Part shown: piece after piece, positions 5,912 to 7,512 of the stretch
How positions within the stretch are numbered: the stretch's first letter is position 1
Layout of the letters: every line of letters begins with the position of its first letter
Source: Acidobacteriaceae bacterium
GTDB taxonomy: Bacteria > Acidobacteriota > Terriglobia > Terriglobales > Acidobacteriaceae
NCBI GenBank assembly: GCA_003152795.1
Contig: PMBA01000231.1
Span: 13,276-20,787, forward strand
Length of the DNA: 7,512 nucleotides
Direction of reading: 5' to 3'
The notes under the pieces: generated by a model
What the model saw: the letters and a program-made list of their open reading frames with translations, nothing else
Told to the model about the DNA's origin: nothing
The model's database searches: none
Made by a program: the position numbers and the translations under genes

Positions 5912-7009
5912 ATGAAATATCTTGACGAGTATCGAGACCATCGCATTGCCCGCGCTCTGGCGGCTGAGATATCGCAGTGCACGACCCGGCCCTGGGTGCT
6001 GATGGAGATCTGTGGCGGCCAAACCCACACCATCATGCGCTACGGCATTGACGAACTGCTGCCGCGCGCCATCGAAATTGTGCATGGCCCGGGATGTCCC
6101 GTCTGCGTCACCCCGCTGGAAACGGTGGACAAAGCGATCGCCCTGGCGCTGCGGCCGGATGTCATCCTGGTTTCCTACGGAGACATGCTGCGGGTGCCTG
6201 GGTCCGGTTCGGATCTGTTTCGTGCCAAGGCCCAGGGTGCGGACGTTCGCATCGCGTACTCCCCAACGGAGGCGGTGAAGATCGCGCGGTCGAATCCCGA
6301 TCGCAAGGTTGTGTTTCTGGCGATCGGTTTCGAGACCACCGCTCCCGCGAACGCGATGGCCGCCTGGCAGGCGAAACACGAGGGTCTCGCCAATTTTTCC
6401 ATGCTCGTATCGCACGTGCTGGTCCCGCCGGCGATTCGCGCCTTGATGGTTTCCAAGGCAAACCGGGTGCAGGGTTTTATTGCGCCCGGCCATGTCTGCA
6501 CCGTGGTGGGGTGCAAGGAATATGAGGATCTGGTGCGCGATTTCCGCATACCGATCGTGGTTGGGGGATTCGAACCGGTTGATATTCTGGAAGCGGTCCT
6601 CATGCTGATCCGGCAACTTGAAGCGGGAGAAGCCCGGCTGGAAAACCAGTACGTGAGATCGGTGAGCTACCGGGGGAACCTGCAGGCACAGCAGATCATG
6701 GCTGAGGTGTTTGAAGTTGCGGACCAGAAGTGGCGTGGCATCGGTCCGATCCCGCAGAGTGGTTTGCGTTTGCGCGAAGAGTATGCCGCTTTCGATGCGA
6801 ACCGGGTCTTTGATTTGGGCGAAATGACGGTCGATGAGCCCGCCGAGTGCATCAGCGCCCAGGTCTTGCAGGGATTGAAGAAGCCGACGGACTGTCCGGC
6901 GTTTGGCATGAGATGCACGCCGGAGAATCCGTTGGGAGCGCCCATGGTCTCTACCGAAGGGGCATGCGCAGCGTACTATCACTATCGGCGCCATTCGGTC
7001 GCGAGTTAG
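5912..7009 (+). CDS. hypD: HypD, iron-sulfur scaffold for Fe(CN)2CO assembly
   Basis: This 365-aa protein is full length for HypD. With HypC it forms the scaffold on which the Fe(CN)2CO moiety of [NiFe] hydrogenase is built; it holds a [4Fe-4S] cluster. Visible motifs are CGGQTH (C34-H39), GPGCPVC (C61, C64), GFETT (139-143), the GHVC segment (C196) with C201, and C-terminal C328, C335 and C352 in the CP-x5-C and EGACAAYY contexts. The family's cluster and redox cysteines are thus present. The ATG at 5912 gives the standard N-terminus; no Shine-Dalgarno stands before it, so re-initiation from hypC 21 nt upstream is likely. Its stop codon overlaps the hypE ribosome binding site. Confidence 0.97.
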   Translation: MKYLDEYRDHRIARALAAEISQCTTRPWVLMEICGGQTHTIMRYGIDELLPRAIEIVHGPGCPVCVTPLETVDKAIALALRPDVILVSYGDMLRVPGSGSDLFRAKAQGADVRIAYSPTEAVKIARSNPDRKVVFLAIGFETTAPANAMAAWQAKHEGLANFSMLVSHVLVPPAIRALMVSKANRVQGFIAPGHVCTVVGCKEYEDLVRDFRIPIVVGGFEPVDILEAVLMLIRQLEAGEARLENQYVRSVSYRGNLQAQQIMAEVFEVADQKWRGIGPIPQSGLRLREEYAAFDANRVFDLGEMTVDEPAECISAQVLQGLKKPTDCPAFGMRCTPENPLGAPMVSTEGACAAYYHYRRHSVAS

Positions 7010-7012
7010 GAG
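7008..7012 (+). promoter_or_regulatory. hypE Shine-Dalgarno overlapping the hypD stop codon
   Basis: AGGAG begins inside the TAG stop of hypD (7007-7009) and lies 5 nt before the GTG start of hypE. Ribosomes ending hypD would be placed on the hypE site, indicating translational coupling. Confidence 0.75.
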
Positions 7013-7017
7013 CACGC

Positions 7018-7512
7018 GTGTCGACGAAAACCTACGCCGAAATCAATTTCGACCTGAGTTGCCCGGCGCCGCTCCCGGCCAAAGACGCAATTCTGCTCGG
7101 GCACGGCAGTGGCGGCAAGTTGAGCGCTGAGTTGATTCGCGACATCTTCCTGCCTGCGTTCCAGAATCCAGTCCTGGCGCGTCTGGATGACCAGGCCATC
7201 GTGAATGTGAACGGCCAGCGCCTGGCCATCACCACCGATTCGTTCGTGGTAAAGCCCCTGTTTTTTCCCGGCGGCGATATCGGCTCGCTGGCGGTTCACG
7301 GCACGGTGAACGACCTGGCCATGGGCGGCGCAGTGCCGCTTTTTTTGAGTGCTGCGTTCATCATCGAAGAGGGCTTCTCGATGGACGATCTCCGCCGCGT
7401 CGTGAACTCGCTGCGCCAGGCGGCGTCTGAAGCCGGCGTCCAGGTGGTGACTGGCGATACCAAGGTGGTCGAGAAAGGCAAGGGCGACGGGCTGTTCATC
7501 AACACCACGGGA
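7018..7512 (+). CDS. hypE: HypE, carbamoyl dehydratase for cyanide ligand synthesis (5' part only)
   Basis: The first 165 codons are present and the gene runs off the window. HypE dehydrates the carbamoyl group received from HypF, using ATP, to a thiocyanate on its C-terminal cysteine, which gives the CN ligands. Visible are the AIR-synthase-like ATP-binding motifs: [10 protein letters not shown] near the N-terminus, [29 protein letters not shown] and [14 protein letters not shown]. The start is GTG with a good Shine-Dalgarno. The catalytic C-terminal Cys (PRICGE-type motif) lies beyond the window and cannot be checked. It is third in hypC-hypD-hypE, a common order. Confidence 0.95.
   Translation, partial: MSTKTYAEINFDLSCPAPLPAKDAILLGHGSGGKLSAELIRDIFLPAFQNPVLARLDDQAIVNVNGQRLAITTDSFVVKPLFFPGGDIGSLAVHGTVNDLAMGGAVPLFLSAAFIIEEGFSMDDLRRVVNSLRQAASEAGVQVVTGDTKVVEKGKGDGLFINTTG

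Noticed and set aside
5905..5920. Second sigma-54 promoter before hypD (TGGCAC at 5905)
   Set aside because: The -24 hexamer is exact, but the required GC at -12 is absent (the bases are TA), and the element would overlap the hypD start codon.
5585..7015. 476-residue antisense reading frame over hypC-hypD
   Set aside because: The sense strand encodes conserved HypC and HypD; the antisense translation shows no family motif.

Overview
The window reads as a GC-rich chromosomal segment of a soil or sediment bacterium. The best guess is Acidobacteriota: a FecR domain joined to a Trp/Tyr-rich DUF6600-like region, a heptamer-repeat leader before a gene, and hyp genes in one neighbourhood are all familiar there. 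This is an impression from gene content, not a measured assignment. All five genes lie on the + strand; the last is cut by the window edge.

Layout. (1) 1-71: end of an upstream region with a terminator-like hairpin. (2) 72-1391: membrane-bound sensor histidine kinase with a multi-pass N-terminus and no PAS or HAMP domain. (3) 1392-1489: spacer in which ten 7-bp units run exactly up to the next start codon, with no Shine-Dalgarno. (4) 1490-2872: NtrC-type response regulator (receiver, AAA+ with GAFTGA loop, Fis-type HTH). (5) 2873-3084: regulatory spacer with inverted repeats and a well-formed sigma-54 (-24/-12) promoter. (6) 3085-5421: large exported FecR-domain / aromatic-repeat / Gly-Ser-Arg-His-rich protein. 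(7) 5422-5635: post-stop hairpin, strong intrinsic terminator, GC hairpin and a CRP-like palindrome. (8) 5636-7512: hypC-hypD-hypE (hypE partial), [NiFe]-hydrogenase maturation genes.

How they fit together. The kinase and regulator form a two-component pair. The regulator carries the sigma-54 contact motif, and the very next gene is preceded by a sigma-54 promoter. The simplest model is that the pair senses a membrane or envelope condition and drives the exported FecR/DUF6600 protein. A rho-independent terminator then closes this unit. The hyp genes form a separate transcription unit: HypE makes the cyanide group from carbamoyl-HypF, and HypC-HypD assemble the Fe(CN)2CO moiety of the hydrogenase active site. 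No hydrogenase structural gene, hypA, hypB or hypF is in the window.

The most noteworthy items are the probable TCS-to-sigma-54-to-surface-protein circuit, the repeat-rich architecture of that protein, and the heptamer array in place of a ribosome binding site. I see no mobile element, CRISPR array, tRNA or rRNA.
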